NCBI GenBank assembly: GCA_903838095.1
Contig: CAILXE010000127.1
Coordinates: forward strand, 1-8,751
Source of the DNA: an uncultured Chlorobiaceae bacterium
Lineage (GTDB): Bacteria > Bacteroidota > Chlorobiia > Chlorobiales > Chlorobiaceae
Direction: 5' to 3'
Length of the DNA: 8,751 nt
Numbering within the stretch: position 1 is the first letter of the stretch; the number at the start of each line of letters is the position of its first letter. Below the pieces are notes generated by a model, which saw only the letters and a list, made by a program, of their open reading frames with translations, did no database searches and was not told where the DNA came from. The translations under genes were made by a program, and so were the position numbers. Below are positions 1 to 7,832 of the stretch, piece after piece.

Positions 1-2
1 CC

Positions 3-404
3 AGCAAGCAGCGAGAGCTGTATCTTCCACTCTCCTACAATGATTTTGTCTTTGTCATTATCGGGGAGGAGTACGGATTTTTGGGGGCAGTTGCCGTTAT
101 TGCGCTGTTTGCGGGATTTTTCATTTGCGGACTTATCATTGCCAAGCATGCCCCGGACAGTTTTGGTAAATATGTTGCAAGCGGGATTACCATTGCCATT
201 ACTCTGTTTGCTTTTATTAATATTGCGGTTGCATGCCATCTTCTTCCAACCACAGGAGTTGCGTTGCCTTTTATCAGTTATGGCGGCACCGCCCTTCTGT
301 TCAACTCTCTTGGGGTAGGGATTCTCATGAGTATATCGAGGTACAAAAAAAAGGAAGTTGACAAGGCCATGCAGTCCAGTGATCCTCAAGGGAGTCGAGT
401 ATGA
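3..404 (+). CDS. ftsW: FtsW, septal peptidoglycan glycosyltransferase (C-terminal part; 5' end outside window)
   Basis: This is the last 133 codons of a SEDS-family integral membrane protein. The frame is open from the window edge and ends at TGA 402-404. Seen: the motif [25 protein letters not shown] near residues 8-28 of the fragment, matching the FtsW/RodA 'LPxxxxDFIFxxIGEExGxxG' loop. It is followed by a hydrophobic helix, a second long hydrophobic stretch, the [16 protein letters not shown] signature near residues 79-94, a last membrane segment, and a basic, charged cytoplasmic tail (RYKKKE onward). SEDS proteins polymerise lipid II into glycan strands with a partner class B PBP. FtsW rather than RodA is chosen because the gene sits directly upstream of murG in a dcw cluster. 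The stop overlaps the murG start (ATGA), which suggests translational coupling. The start and the first membrane segments lie outside the window. Confidence 0.95.
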   Translation, partial: SKQRELYLPLSYNDFVFVIIGEEYGFLGAVAVIALFAGFFICGLIIAKHAPDSFGKYVASGITIAITLFAFINIAVACHLLPTTGVALPFISYGGTALLFNSLGVGILMSISRYKKKEVDKAMQSSDPQGSRV

Positions 405-1498
405 AGGTACTTTTTGCAGGGGGTGGAACAGGCGGGCATTTATATCCGGCGGTTGCTATGGCCGGAGAACTCAGGAAACTGGTTCCTGACGCCGGAATTT
501 CTTTTGCCGGGACAACCGGAGGTATCGAAGCAACGGAAGTGCCACGACTTGGTTACCGGCTCCATCTTATTCCGGTCAGAGGCCTTAAAAGAGGGCGTTC
601 GCTTGCTGATCTCATGGCAAATGTCGGTGTGCTTGCTGATTTTGTGGCGGCACTTGGTCGAGCGGCCAATCTTGTTCGTCGAGAAGCGCCTGATGTTGTT
701 GTCGGGACTGGAGGATTTGTCAGCGCACCTCTGTTGTTCGCCGCTCAGCTCATGGGAAAGAAAACGCTTGTTCAGGAGCAGAATGCCTTTCCAGGAGTTA
801 CAACAAAGCTTCTTGCAACACTTGCCAGTGAAGTGCATCTTGCTTTTGAAGACGCACGGAAGTTCATTAATAAAACACAGAATGTTTTTGTTACCGGTAA
901 TCCTGCCCGCTCTTTTGAACTGCTTGATAGTTCCGTGGCCAGGGCACGCTGTGGTTTGCATGAAAAGCGACCGACTCTGCTTGTCTTTGGAGGCAGCAGG
1001 GGAGCTCGCTCAATAAACAATGCAGTGCTTGATCGGTTCAGGGACATTACAGCATCCTCCAATCTTGTCTGGCAGACCGGTGCGCTCGATTTTCAACGTA
1101 TCAAGGCACTGGTACCTGCTTCTCCATATCTCCGGCTTGTGCCATACATTGAAGATATGGGGACAGTATACAGCGCCTCTGATCTTGTGCTTTGTCGGGC
1201 AGGCGCTTCATCGATTGCCGAGTTGACGAATCTTGGCAAGCCATCTGCTCTTGTGCCATATCCCTATGCGACCGGAGATCATCAGCGGCATAATGCCCGG
1301 GCGCTTGTCTCAAACGGAGCCGCCATTCAGCTTGAGGATGATCATCTCGGCGATCCGGTCTCTTTCACGGCTCTTCTTGAGTTGCTTCATGATCCTGAGC
1401 GACTTGGAAACATGGGCGTTGCTTCCCGGAAACTGGCACATCCCGATGCGTCCCGGCATCTTGCGTTACAAATAATACGTCTTGCAGAAAAACATTAA
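401..1498 (+). CDS. murG: MurG, UDP-GlcNAc:undecaprenyl-PP-MurNAc-pentapeptide GlcNAc transferase
   Basis: A 365-residue GT28/GT-B glycosyltransferase that turns lipid I into lipid II on the inner face of the cytoplasmic membrane; the length is normal for MurG. Seen: N-terminal glycine-rich [11 protein letters not shown] at residues 7-17, a second glycine loop GTGGFVSAP at 102-110, and QEQNAFPG at 125-132. The C-terminal domain opens with VFGGSRGA at 195-202 and carries the donor-site block [12 protein letters not shown] at 265-276 and [14 protein letters not shown] at 286-299. The ATG at 401 is supported by the GGTGG loop immediately after it and by a Shine-Dalgarno-like AAGGGAG at 388-394, six bases upstream. 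The start overlaps the ftsW stop by four bases, and murC follows after 15 nt. Nothing looks truncated or altered. The assignment is secure on motifs and context. Confidence 0.97.
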   Translation: MKVLFAGGGTGGHLYPAVAMAGELRKLVPDAGISFAGTTGGIEATEVPRLGYRLHLIPVRGLKRGRSLADLMANVGVLADFVAALGRAANLVRREAPDVVVGTGGFVSAPLLFAAQLMGKKTLVQEQNAFPGVTTKLLATLASEVHLAFEDARKFINKTQNVFVTGNPARSFELLDSSVARARCGLHEKRPTLLVFGGSRGARSINNAVLDRFRDITASSNLVWQTGALDFQRIKALVPASPYLRLVPYIEDMGTVYSASDLVLCRAGASSIAELTNLGKPSALVPYPYATGDHQRHNARALVSNGAAIQLEDDHLGDPVSFTALLELLHDPERLGNMGVASRKLAHPDASRHLALQIIRLAEKH

Positions 1499-1513
1499 CG
1501 GAGAGCACTCATC

Positions 1514-2953
1514 ATGGAATTGGGAAAAACAAAAAGTGTTCATATCGTTGGCATCGGTGGCGCCGGGATGAGTGCGATTGCTGAACTGCTGCTGAAGTCC
1601 GGGTTCGGTGTTACTGGTTCTGATCTTTCGTCAGGTGAGGTCACCGACAAGCTTGCTGAGCATGGGGCAATAATTTATCGTGGGCACAGGGCTGATCAGG
1701 TCGCCTCCTCCGATGTGGTTGTTTACTCGTCGGCAATACGGCCTGAAGAAAACGTAGAAATCATTGCAGCAGAGAAGGCCGGCATTCCGGTTATCAAGCG
1801 GGACGAGATGCTTGGTGAGCTCATGCGGTATAAATATGGAATATGTATCTCTGGTACGCATGGGAAAACCACCACCACAGCCATGATTGCCACTATGCTG
1901 ATCGAATCAGGTGAGTTGCCGACCGTCATGATTGGCGGCATATCGGACTATCTGAAAGGAAGCACTGTGGTTGGTGAAGGAAAATTCATGGTGATCGAAG
2001 CTGATGAGTATGATCGCGCTTTTTTGAAGCTTACTCCGACAATTGCCATTGTCAACAGTCTTGAGGCTGAGCATCTGGACACCTATGGAACCCTTGATGA
2101 ACTCAAGCGCTCTTTTATTGCGTTTGCCAACAAGGTTCCGTTTTATGGGCGGGTGATCTGTTGTGTTGACTGGCCGGAGATCAGAAAAATTATTCCATCG
2201 CTCAATCGTCTCTATACGACGTTCGGCATTGAGGAACCTGCCGATGTTATGGCCACTGATATTGTTTTCGAAAAAAATCACACAAGCTTTACGATTCAGG
2301 CTTATGGCAGTTCGTACCATGATGTCTGCATCAACGTGCCGGGTCGGCATAATGTTCTCAATGCACTTGCTGCTTTTTCGGCAGGCCTTGAGCTGGGGAT
2401 TATGCCTGAGCGGCTGATTGCCGGACTTGGCCGGTACAGTGGCATGAGGAGAAGGTTTCAGGTGAAATACGATAATGGAGCCGGACTGATGGTTGTGGAC
2501 GATTACGCCCATCACCCTTCAGAAGTGAAGGCCACCGTCAAGGCGGCCAAAAGCGGATGGGTTGATTCAAGGGTCGTCGCGGTTTTTCAGCCGCACCTTT
2601 TTTCTCGCACAAAAGAGTTTGCCGATGAGTATGGCTGGGCACTTTCAAGAGCAGATGTTGTTTATGTTGCGGACGTCTATCCTGCGCGTGAAAAGGCCGT
2701 CGATTATCCTGGCGTCAATGGGGAGATGGTCGCGGCGGCGGTACGAAAGGCAGGCGGAAAACATGTTTTCTTTATTCCGGATACAGGTACCCTGTGTCAT
2801 GAACTTATGAGCTATGCGGTCAACGGGAATATGCTTCTTTTCATGGGAGCCGGTGATATTACCCAACTTGCTTCGAAAATTGCTGAAAGCTGCACGCAGG
2901 GCTCGGCAGTTCAGGGCGCAGGGTCTGACGATTCAGGCCTGGCACTCTCTTGA
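1514..2953 (+). CDS. murC: MurC, UDP-N-acetylmuramate--L-alanine ligase
   Basis: A 479-residue cytoplasmic Mur ligase that attaches L-Ala to UDP-MurNAc using ATP, the first step of stem-peptide assembly. Seen: an N-terminal Rossmann-type UDP-binding segment [11 protein letters not shown] at 10-20, then the ATP P-loop GTHGKTTTT at 114-122 and the Mg-binding EADEYDRAF at 162-170. [12 protein letters not shown] lies at 276-287 and, in the C-terminal domain, [10 protein letters not shown] at 329-338, QPHLFSRT at 359-366 and FMGAGDI at 443-449. [11 protein letters not shown] and EADEYDRAF are MurC-style rather than MurD/E/F-style. GGAGAG at 1500-1505, eight bases before ATG, supports the start. 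The last ~20 residues (from CTQG on) are a Gly/Ser/Ala-rich tail beyond the last recognisable motif, probably disordered. ftsQ follows directly; murB and ddl, often found between murC and ftsQ, are absent. The stop TGA may be shared with a TTG ftsQ start. Confidence 0.97.
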   Translation: MELGKTKSVHIVGIGGAGMSAIAELLLKSGFGVTGSDLSSGEVTDKLAEHGAIIYRGHRADQVASSDVVVYSSAIRPEENVEIIAAEKAGIPVIKRDEMLGELMRYKYGICISGTHGKTTTTAMIATMLIESGELPTVMIGGISDYLKGSTVVGEGKFMVIEADEYDRAFLKLTPTIAIVNSLEAEHLDTYGTLDELKRSFIAFANKVPFYGRVICCVDWPEIRKIIPSLNRLYTTFGIEEPADVMATDIVFEKNHTSFTIQAYGSSYHDVCINVPGRHNVLNALAAFSAGLELGIMPERLIAGLGRYSGMRRRFQVKYDNGAGLMVVDDYAHHPSEVKATVKAAKSGWVDSRVVAVFQPHLFSRTKEFADEYGWALSRADVVYVADVYPAREKAVDYPGVNGEMVAAAVRKAGGKHVFFIPDTGTLCHELMSYAVNGNMLLFMGAGDITQLASKIAESCTQGSAVQGAGSDDSGLALS

Positions 2954-3840
2954 GAAGAGTCAAAAAGCCAACTGATATGCATGATTCTGAATATCAGGAA
3001 TATTCTGCCGATGTGCCGGAAGAAGAGTTGGAGCAGGATGATGTGGTGCCCGCTTCTGCAGGCAGCCACGTTTTTGTGCTGTTCTTTATTTTTCTTCTTG
3101 TTCTTGCAGCACTCGGAGGGTTAGTAAAAGTTGCCTCAGAGTGGAAAAAAGAGCTTGTTGTCAGGGGTTTTACTGTTGACGGCTCATCGATTATTGAGAA
3201 AGGTGAGGTATTGTTGCGCATCGCAGGTTATAAAGGCAGAAATCTGCTGGAACTTGATGCCATAAATCTGAAAAAGAAAATTGAGCCTCTCCCCTATCTC
3301 AGGGATGCAGTGATCAGTAAAGAGCTTAACGGCATTGTCCGTGTCAGGATTTTTGAGCGGGAGCCGGTTGCAGTCACTATCATTGATGGTCAGAAGATCG
3401 TTATTGATCGAGAAGGATTTCTTCTTCCATGGGCACCTGTGGTTGGGGTGCGATTCCCGAAATTACTTGAAATTACTGGAATAAATCGTCTGAAAGCGGC
3501 GAGGAATGGTTTGCGTCAACTTGACAGCCGGGATGTGGCGTTAATTCTCTCATTTCTTGAAGCTCTTTCTGAAACTGATTATGCCAGCATGCTGATTCGT
3601 GAACTGCATCTGGAAGGCAACAATATGAGCTGGTGCATAGCGGTTCGTGCTCCTACCCGTTTTATTGTAGGTAATGATGGTAACTTTAAGGAAAAGTTGA
3701 AAAAATTTGAGATATTCTGGCAAAAGGTGGTGTCAAAAAAAGGTTTTGGATTTTATGACACGGTGGATCTGAGGTTCCGGGAGAGGATTTTTACCAGAGA
3801 TCTGGTGCTTCCCGAGGTTCCACAGGATGTTTCTCAGTGA
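2950..3840 (+). CDS. ftsQ: FtsQ/DivIB cell division protein
   Basis: A bitopic divisome protein that connects cytoplasmic FtsZ/FtsA with the periplasmic FtsL-FtsB-FtsW-FtsI complex. With the TTG start at 2950 it has 296 residues: a short basic then strongly acidic cytoplasmic N terminus (EEELEQDD near 25-31) and a single membrane helix at about 40-62 ([19 protein letters not shown]). A POTRA domain at about 69-140 contains [12 protein letters not shown] and [25 protein letters not shown], both typical of FtsQ. The beta domain follows to the C terminus, which ends near a [13 protein letters not shown] helix. Sequence conservation in this family is low, so the call rests on topology, POTRA pattern and position between murC and ftsA. 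The start is uncertain. TTG at 2950 overlaps the murC stop as TTGA; the alternative ATG at 2977 gives 287 residues. Neither has a good ribosome binding site at normal spacing. Confidence 0.9.
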   Translation: MRRVKKPTDMHDSEYQEYSADVPEEELEQDDVVPASAGSHVFVLFFIFLLVLAALGGLVKVASEWKKELVVRGFTVDGSSIIEKGEVLLRIAGYKGRNLLELDAINLKKKIEPLPYLRDAVISKELNGIVRVRIFEREPVAVTIIDGQKIVIDREGFLLPWAPVVGVRFPKLLEITGINRLKAARNGLRQLDSRDVALILSFLEALSETDYASMLIRELHLEGNNMSWCIAVRAPTRFIVGNDGNFKEKLKKFEIFWQKVVSKKGFGFYDTVDLRFRERIFTRDLVLPEVPQDVSQ

Positions 3841-3861
3841 TAATTATGCAAGTTTAGAACG

Positions 3862-5163
3862 ATGCTGAAAAGCAATATTGCGGTAGGTCTTGATATTGGA
3901 ACAACCAAAGTGTGTGTTGTGGTGGCCGAAAAAGATGAACTCGGAAAACTCAACGTCCTTGGAAAAGGACGTTCGAATTCCGAAGGTCTTCAACGGGCAA
4001 CGGTCGTCAATATCAACAAGACGGTAGCGTCAATCAGAGCTGCCGTTGCTGATGCCGAACGGGAGTCGTCCATTCGTATTCATGGTGTCAATGTCGGAAT
4101 TTCCGGCGCCCATGTCCATTGTATTCACAGTAATTCGGAAATCAGCATCAATCAGACAGGCATTGTCAATGAGTCTGATGTCAAGCGTTTTCTGGAAAAG
4201 GCCAAGACGAATATCCGGTATCTGGATATCGACCACGAAATTATTCATGTTATTCCCCAGGAATTTATTGTTGATGATCAGGAGGGGCTTCTTGATCCGA
4301 TAGGTATGGCAGGGACGACCATGAGAGGAAGCGCCTATATCGTTGTCGGATTGAGAACAAAGATCCGCAATATCAAACAGTGTGTCGAAAAGGCTGGTCT
4401 TGAAATCAGTGCCGTTACCTTTGAGCCAGTTGCTTCTGGCATGGCCGTCATGAAAGAGCGTGAGAAGAAAAGCGGAGTGGTTGTCATTGATATCGGCGGC
4501 GGAACGACCGAGGTTGCCATCTATATCGACGGCGCGATCCGTTACTCAGAGGTTATAAAGGTTGCCGCCAACGATGTGACTCATGATATTGCCCACGGGG
4601 TGAGAGCGTTGTACGAGGTTGCCGAGGAGCTGAAAATAAAGCATGGTTGTGCCTATAGCAAGATTGGCGGAGAGGAGGAGGAGCTTCTCATAGAGGGTAT
4701 CGAAGGGCGGCCTCAAAAATCGGTTCCAAAGAGCTCCCTGACAATGATTATAGAGGCGAGAATGATGGAGATTCTGGAGCTGGTTCGGGATTCGGTCAAG
4801 CGTTCGGGTTATTATGAATATCTCAATGCAGGTGCCATTATCACGGGAGGCGGTTCGCTTCTGCCTGGCGCCGAAGAGCTGACGCGGGATGTTCTTGGGC
4901 TTGATGTGCGTATCGGCTATCCCGAAGGAGTTTCTGGCGGAATCAAGGGTTCGGTCAACAATCCAATGTATGCTACGGTTATGGGGCTTGTTGCCCATGC
5001 ATTCCAGAATAATCTTTCAGTCAATCACAGTTTCGCCTCGACCGCAGAGGTCTTGCCGCCGGAGGTGCCCACAGGTATACAGGAAGATTCTGTGGCGCAG
5101 GATCAGGGGCCCGCAGGGAAAAAAATTGTTGATCGTATGAAGAAGTTTTGGGATAATTTGTGA
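3862..5163 (+). CDS. ftsA: FtsA, actin-like membrane anchor of the Z ring
   Basis: A 433-residue ATP-binding protein of the actin/Hsp70 superfamily that tethers FtsZ filaments to the membrane and recruits later divisome proteins. Seen: phosphate-1 motif GLDIGTTK at 9-16, and a 1C-domain region at about 85-165 with the conserved HVIPQEFIVDDQ at 129-140. Phosphate-2 motif VIDIGGGTTEVAI lies at 208-220 and the adenosine motif ITGGGSLLPG at 327-336. A variable linker from about 385 to 418 leads to a C-terminal amphipathic helix (KKIVDRMKKFWDNL) that fits the membrane-targeting sequence. The ATG at 3862 is fixed by the DIGTTK motif close behind it, but no Shine-Dalgarno sequence is visible in the 21-nt gap after ftsQ. 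Translation may depend on coupling to ftsQ. ftsZ follows 42 nt downstream. All nucleotide-binding motifs are intact. Confidence 0.97.
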   Translation: MLKSNIAVGLDIGTTKVCVVVAEKDELGKLNVLGKGRSNSEGLQRATVVNINKTVASIRAAVADAERESSIRIHGVNVGISGAHVHCIHSNSEISINQTGIVNESDVKRFLEKAKTNIRYLDIDHEIIHVIPQEFIVDDQEGLLDPIGMAGTTMRGSAYIVVGLRTKIRNIKQCVEKAGLEISAVTFEPVASGMAVMKEREKKSGVVVIDIGGGTTEVAIYIDGAIRYSEVIKVAANDVTHDIAHGVRALYEVAEELKIKHGCAYSKIGGEEEELLIEGIEGRPQKSVPKSSLTMIIEARMMEILELVRDSVKRSGYYEYLNAGAIITGGGSLLPGAEELTRDVLGLDVRIGYPEGVSGGIKGSVNNPMYATVMGLVAHAFQNNLSVNHSFASTAEVLPPEVPTGIQEDSVAQDQGPAGKKIVDRMKKFWDNL

Positions 5164-5205
5164 CGGGTAAGCTAACAAGAGCGAGATAAAGTGGAGAAAT
5201 GATCA

Positions 5206-6498
5206 ATGGCATTTGAGTTGGACCCTGGTCTGTTTGACAGTGACCAGGGCAAGGGGGTTACCATAAGGATTGTCGGCGTCGGAGGTTGCGGCGGCAATGC
5301 GGTAAATAATATGATCGACCGCAAAATAAGCGGTGTGGAATATATCGTTTTTAATACCGATCGTCAGGCGTTGCTGAACTCGAAAGCGCCTCTCAGGGTG
5401 CAGATCGGGAAAAAAGCAACAAGTGGTCTTGGCGCAGGCGCTGATCCGGCAAAAGGTCGTCAGGCTGCCGAAGATGACAAAGAAATTATTGCGGCACAGC
5501 TCCGTGGTGCCGATCTTGTATTTATTGCAGCAGGTATGGGGAAGGGTACCGGTACGGGCGCCGCTCCGGTGATTGCCTCAATTGCAAGAAATATGGGAAT
5601 CCTCACGATTGGTGTCGTGACCAGGCCGTTTAACTTTGAAGGTCAGGTCAAGTCGAAGATTGCTGATGGAGGCATAGCCGAACTCCGCAAATATATTGAC
5701 ACCCTTATTCTGGTCGAAAATGAAAAGATTCTGAGTATTGCCGAAGAGGGGGTCAGCGCCACTGAAGCATTCAACATGGCCAACGACGTTCTTTACCGGG
5801 CGGCAAAAGGCATTGCAGACATTATTACCCGTCATGGGCATGTGAATGTAGACTTTGCTGATGTGCGGAGCATTATGTCAGGTGCGGGTGACGCCGTTAT
5901 GGGTTCTGCAGCAGCAGCAGGCGAACGACGTGCGTTGAAAGCATCATCAGATGCCCTCAACAGCCCTCTTCTTGAGGGAGTATCAATCAAGGGCGCCAAA
6001 GGGGTACTGGTCAACATTACCGGTGAGGTGACCATGAGGGACATGTCGGACGCCATGAACTATATTGAAGAACAGGTCGGCAGTGATGCCAAGATTATCA
6101 ATGGTTATGTTGACGAGCCGCAGGTATCAGGTGAAATCAGAGTGACCGTTATTGTAACCGGTTTCAAGCGAAAAGATCGAGAGGATGCAAAGGATCCTGT
6201 GGTGCGCCGAACCGCTGCCCAGGTACCGGGCATGAGGCCCGGACAAATTCCTGCATCTGTTCGTCAGACGGTATCTCTTTCTCCTGAAAGGCAGGAAGAG
6301 GATTTACGGATTCCTGCATATATCAGAAGACAGTTATCAATCCATGATCCTCATGAGGTTGGTCTGAGGAAAACTCCAGGACCGGAGGCTGAGCTCAATC
6401 CGTCGCTTGTCGCAGGGAGAGGAGAGCGTGAAGATAAAATTCAGAAAGGCTTGTCAGATACTCCGGCTTATCTTCGCCGGAAAAACAATAGTATCTGA
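5206..6498 (+). CDS. ftsZ: FtsZ, tubulin-like GTPase of the division ring
   Basis: A 430-residue GTPase that polymerises at midcell. Seen: GTP-binding loop [13 protein letters not shown] at 24-36, NTDRQAL at 50-56, and the tubulin signature region [14 protein letters not shown] at 108-121. In that signature the usual GGGTGTG reads GKGTGTG (Lys113). RPFNFEG is at 140-146, and the T7 synergy loop NVDFADV at 214-220 has catalytic Asp216 and Asp219 intact. The core ends near VTGF at 317-320. The tail is unusual: after a ~45-residue linker it has [11 protein letters not shown] at 366-376, then ~40 more residues, then [10 protein letters not shown] at 417-426 before the end. Both resemble the single conserved C-terminal peptide that binds FtsA and other partners. 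GGAGA at 5193-5197, eight bases upstream, supports the ATG. It is the last of the recognised division genes here; a CoA-transferase gene starts 35 nt later. Confidence 0.98.
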   Translation: MAFELDPGLFDSDQGKGVTIRIVGVGGCGGNAVNNMIDRKISGVEYIVFNTDRQALLNSKAPLRVQIGKKATSGLGAGADPAKGRQAAEDDKEIIAAQLRGADLVFIAAGMGKGTGTGAAPVIASIARNMGILTIGVVTRPFNFEGQVKSKIADGGIAELRKYIDTLILVENEKILSIAEEGVSATEAFNMANDVLYRAAKGIADIITRHGHVNVDFADVRSIMSGAGDAVMGSAAAAGERRALKASSDALNSPLLEGVSIKGAKGVLVNITGEVTMRDMSDAMNYIEEQVGSDAKIINGYVDEPQVSGEIRVTVIVTGFKRKDREDAKDPVVRRTAAQVPGMRPGQIPASVRQTVSLSPERQEEDLRIPAYIRRQLSIHDPHEVGLRKTPGPEAELNPSLVAGRGEREDKIQKGLSDTPAYLRRKNNSI

Positions 6499-6533
6499 AA
6501 CGGTTTTTCTGGCAAACAGTTAAAAAGGGTTTT

Positions 6534-7826
6534 ATGCATTATAGAACGCTTTCCGCAGAAGATGCGGTGGCAAAAATCAAGTCTGGAGACAGGGTTTTTT
6601 TGCATACTGCTGCGGCAACGCCGCAACGGTTGATAGAGGCGATGGTTGGTCGGGCAGGAGAGTTGAAAGATGTTGAAATTGTCAGTCTTCACACGGAAGG
6701 TGATGCTCCTTACGCCAGACCTGAATATCGGGATAGTTTCAGGTTAAATGCTTTGTTTGTCGGCAGAAATGTTCGCAAATCCGTTCAAAATGGGGATGGG
6801 GATGCGATTCCTGTTTTTTTAAGCGATGTCCCTTCCCTTTTTTATAACAGGATTTTGCCGCTGGATGTTGCTCTTGTTCATGTCTCTCCCCCTGACCGTC
6901 ATGGATACTGTTCACTTGGGGTTTCGGTTGATGCAACCCTGGCAGCAGTACATGCTGCGAAGGTGGTTATTGCCCAGGTGAATCCGAACATGCCTCGTAC
7001 CCATGGTGAGGGGCTGCTTCATACAAGCAAAATGCATGCAATGGTTGATGTAGACGATCCCCTTCTTGAAACGCCTCGCCATGTTTTAAGTGAGATCGAG
7101 ATACGGATTGGCCAGCATATTGCTTCCATTGTCGAAGATGGCGCAACACTTCAGTTGGGGATAGGCGCGATTCCCGACGCCACCCTTGCGGCCCTCTCCG
7201 GTCATCGGGATCTGGGGATTCATTCCGAAATGTTTTCTGACGGAGTCGTTGAGCTTGTTGAAAAAGGGGTGATCAACGGAAGTAAAAAGAGGAGTCATCG
7301 CGAGATTATTGTCGCAAGTTTTCTTGTGGGAACCCGACGGCTCTATGATTTTGTGGATGATAATCCGCTCGTGGAAATGCTTCCTTCCGATTATGTCAAC
7401 GATACCCGGGAAATAAGAAAAAACCCACGGGTGACGGCGATTAACAGCGCACTTGAAATAGACATGTCCGGCCAGGTTTGTGCAGACTCGATCGGGCAGA
7501 AATATTATTCCGGTGTCGGCGGACAGATGGATTTTATCAGAGGCGCCGCTCTGTCAAAAGGGGGAAAGCCAATTATTGCCTTGCCATCGACGACAAAAAA
7601 CGGCTTGTCGAGAATTGTTCCGCAGCTTAAGCCAGGCGCGGGTGTTGTCACGACAAGAGCTCATGTTCAGTACGTGGTTACCGAATTCGGGATTGTGAAC
7701 CTGCACGGAAAAAATCTCAGGCAAAGAGCAGAGGCGCTTGCAAGTATTGCCCATCCCGATTTCAGGGAGGAGATATGTCGTCAGGCTCATGCGCTCTATG
7801 GTTCCTACGGCAGAAGTTTTACGTAA
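6534..7826 (+). CDS. Acetyl-CoA hydrolase/transferase family protein (4-hydroxybutyrate CoA-transferase-like)
   Basis: A 430-residue class I CoA-transferase of the acetyl-CoA hydrolase/4-hydroxybutyrate CoA-transferase family, at the family's usual length. Seen: VSAEDAV-type N terminus with IKSGDRVFLHTAAATP at 15-30, HVSPPDRHGYCSLGVSVDAT at 116-135, GIGAIPDATLAAL at 209-221, GIHSEMFSDGVVEL at 228-241 and GVGGQMDFIRGAALSKGGK at 327-345. By family comparison Glu232 in HSEMFSDG is the catalytic glutamate that forms the glutamyl-CoA thioester, and GVGGQMDF contributes to the CoA/oxyanion site. The enzyme should exchange CoA between an acyl-CoA and a carboxylate (acetate, succinate, propionate or 4-hydroxybutyrate); the substrate cannot be read from sequence. 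AAAAAGGG at 6522-6529 lies four bases before ATG. It starts 35 nt after ftsZ with no terminator seen between them, so it may share the transcript. A metabolic enzyme here is not a standard dcw member. It ends 6 nt from the converging pgeF gene. Confidence 0.9.
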   Translation: MHYRTLSAEDAVAKIKSGDRVFLHTAAATPQRLIEAMVGRAGELKDVEIVSLHTEGDAPYARPEYRDSFRLNALFVGRNVRKSVQNGDGDAIPVFLSDVPSLFYNRILPLDVALVHVSPPDRHGYCSLGVSVDATLAAVHAAKVVIAQVNPNMPRTHGEGLLHTSKMHAMVDVDDPLLETPRHVLSEIEIRIGQHIASIVEDGATLQLGIGAIPDATLAALSGHRDLGIHSEMFSDGVVELVEKGVINGSKKRSHREIIVASFLVGTRRLYDFVDDNPLVEMLPSDYVNDTREIRKNPRVTAINSALEIDMSGQVCADSIGQKYYSGVGGQMDFIRGAALSKGGKPIIALPSTTKNGLSRIVPQLKPGAGVVTTRAHVQYVVTEFGIVNLHGKNLRQRAEALASIAHPDFREEICRQAHALYGSYGRSFT

Positions 7827-7832
7827 GAGCTG

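Noticed and set aside
345..353. A8-G run in ftsW containing an in-frame A_AAA_AAG slippery heptamer of the dnaX type
   Set aside because: A -1 shift meets TGA within three codons (359-361), there is no clear stimulatory stem after it, and the frame as read gives a normal FtsW tail; most likely just Lys codons.
440..961. Long - strand open frame (173 codons) inside murG, and similar - strand frames inside murC (1907-2515) and ftsA (4546-4998)
   Set aside because: They lie fully antisense to genes with clear conserved motifs and have Cys/His/Arg-rich translations without recognisable domains; treated as shadows.
2887..2950. Gly/Ser-rich tail of MurC as a possible fusion or frameshift
   Set aside because: All MurC motifs precede it and total length is within the family range; a short disordered tail is the simpler reading.
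6462..6487. CCGGC ... GCCGG hairpin followed by AAAAA at the end of ftsZ
   Set aside because: The stem is only 5 bp, lies in coding sequence, and is followed by A rather than T residues, so it cannot be a + strand intrinsic terminator; no - strand gene needs one here.
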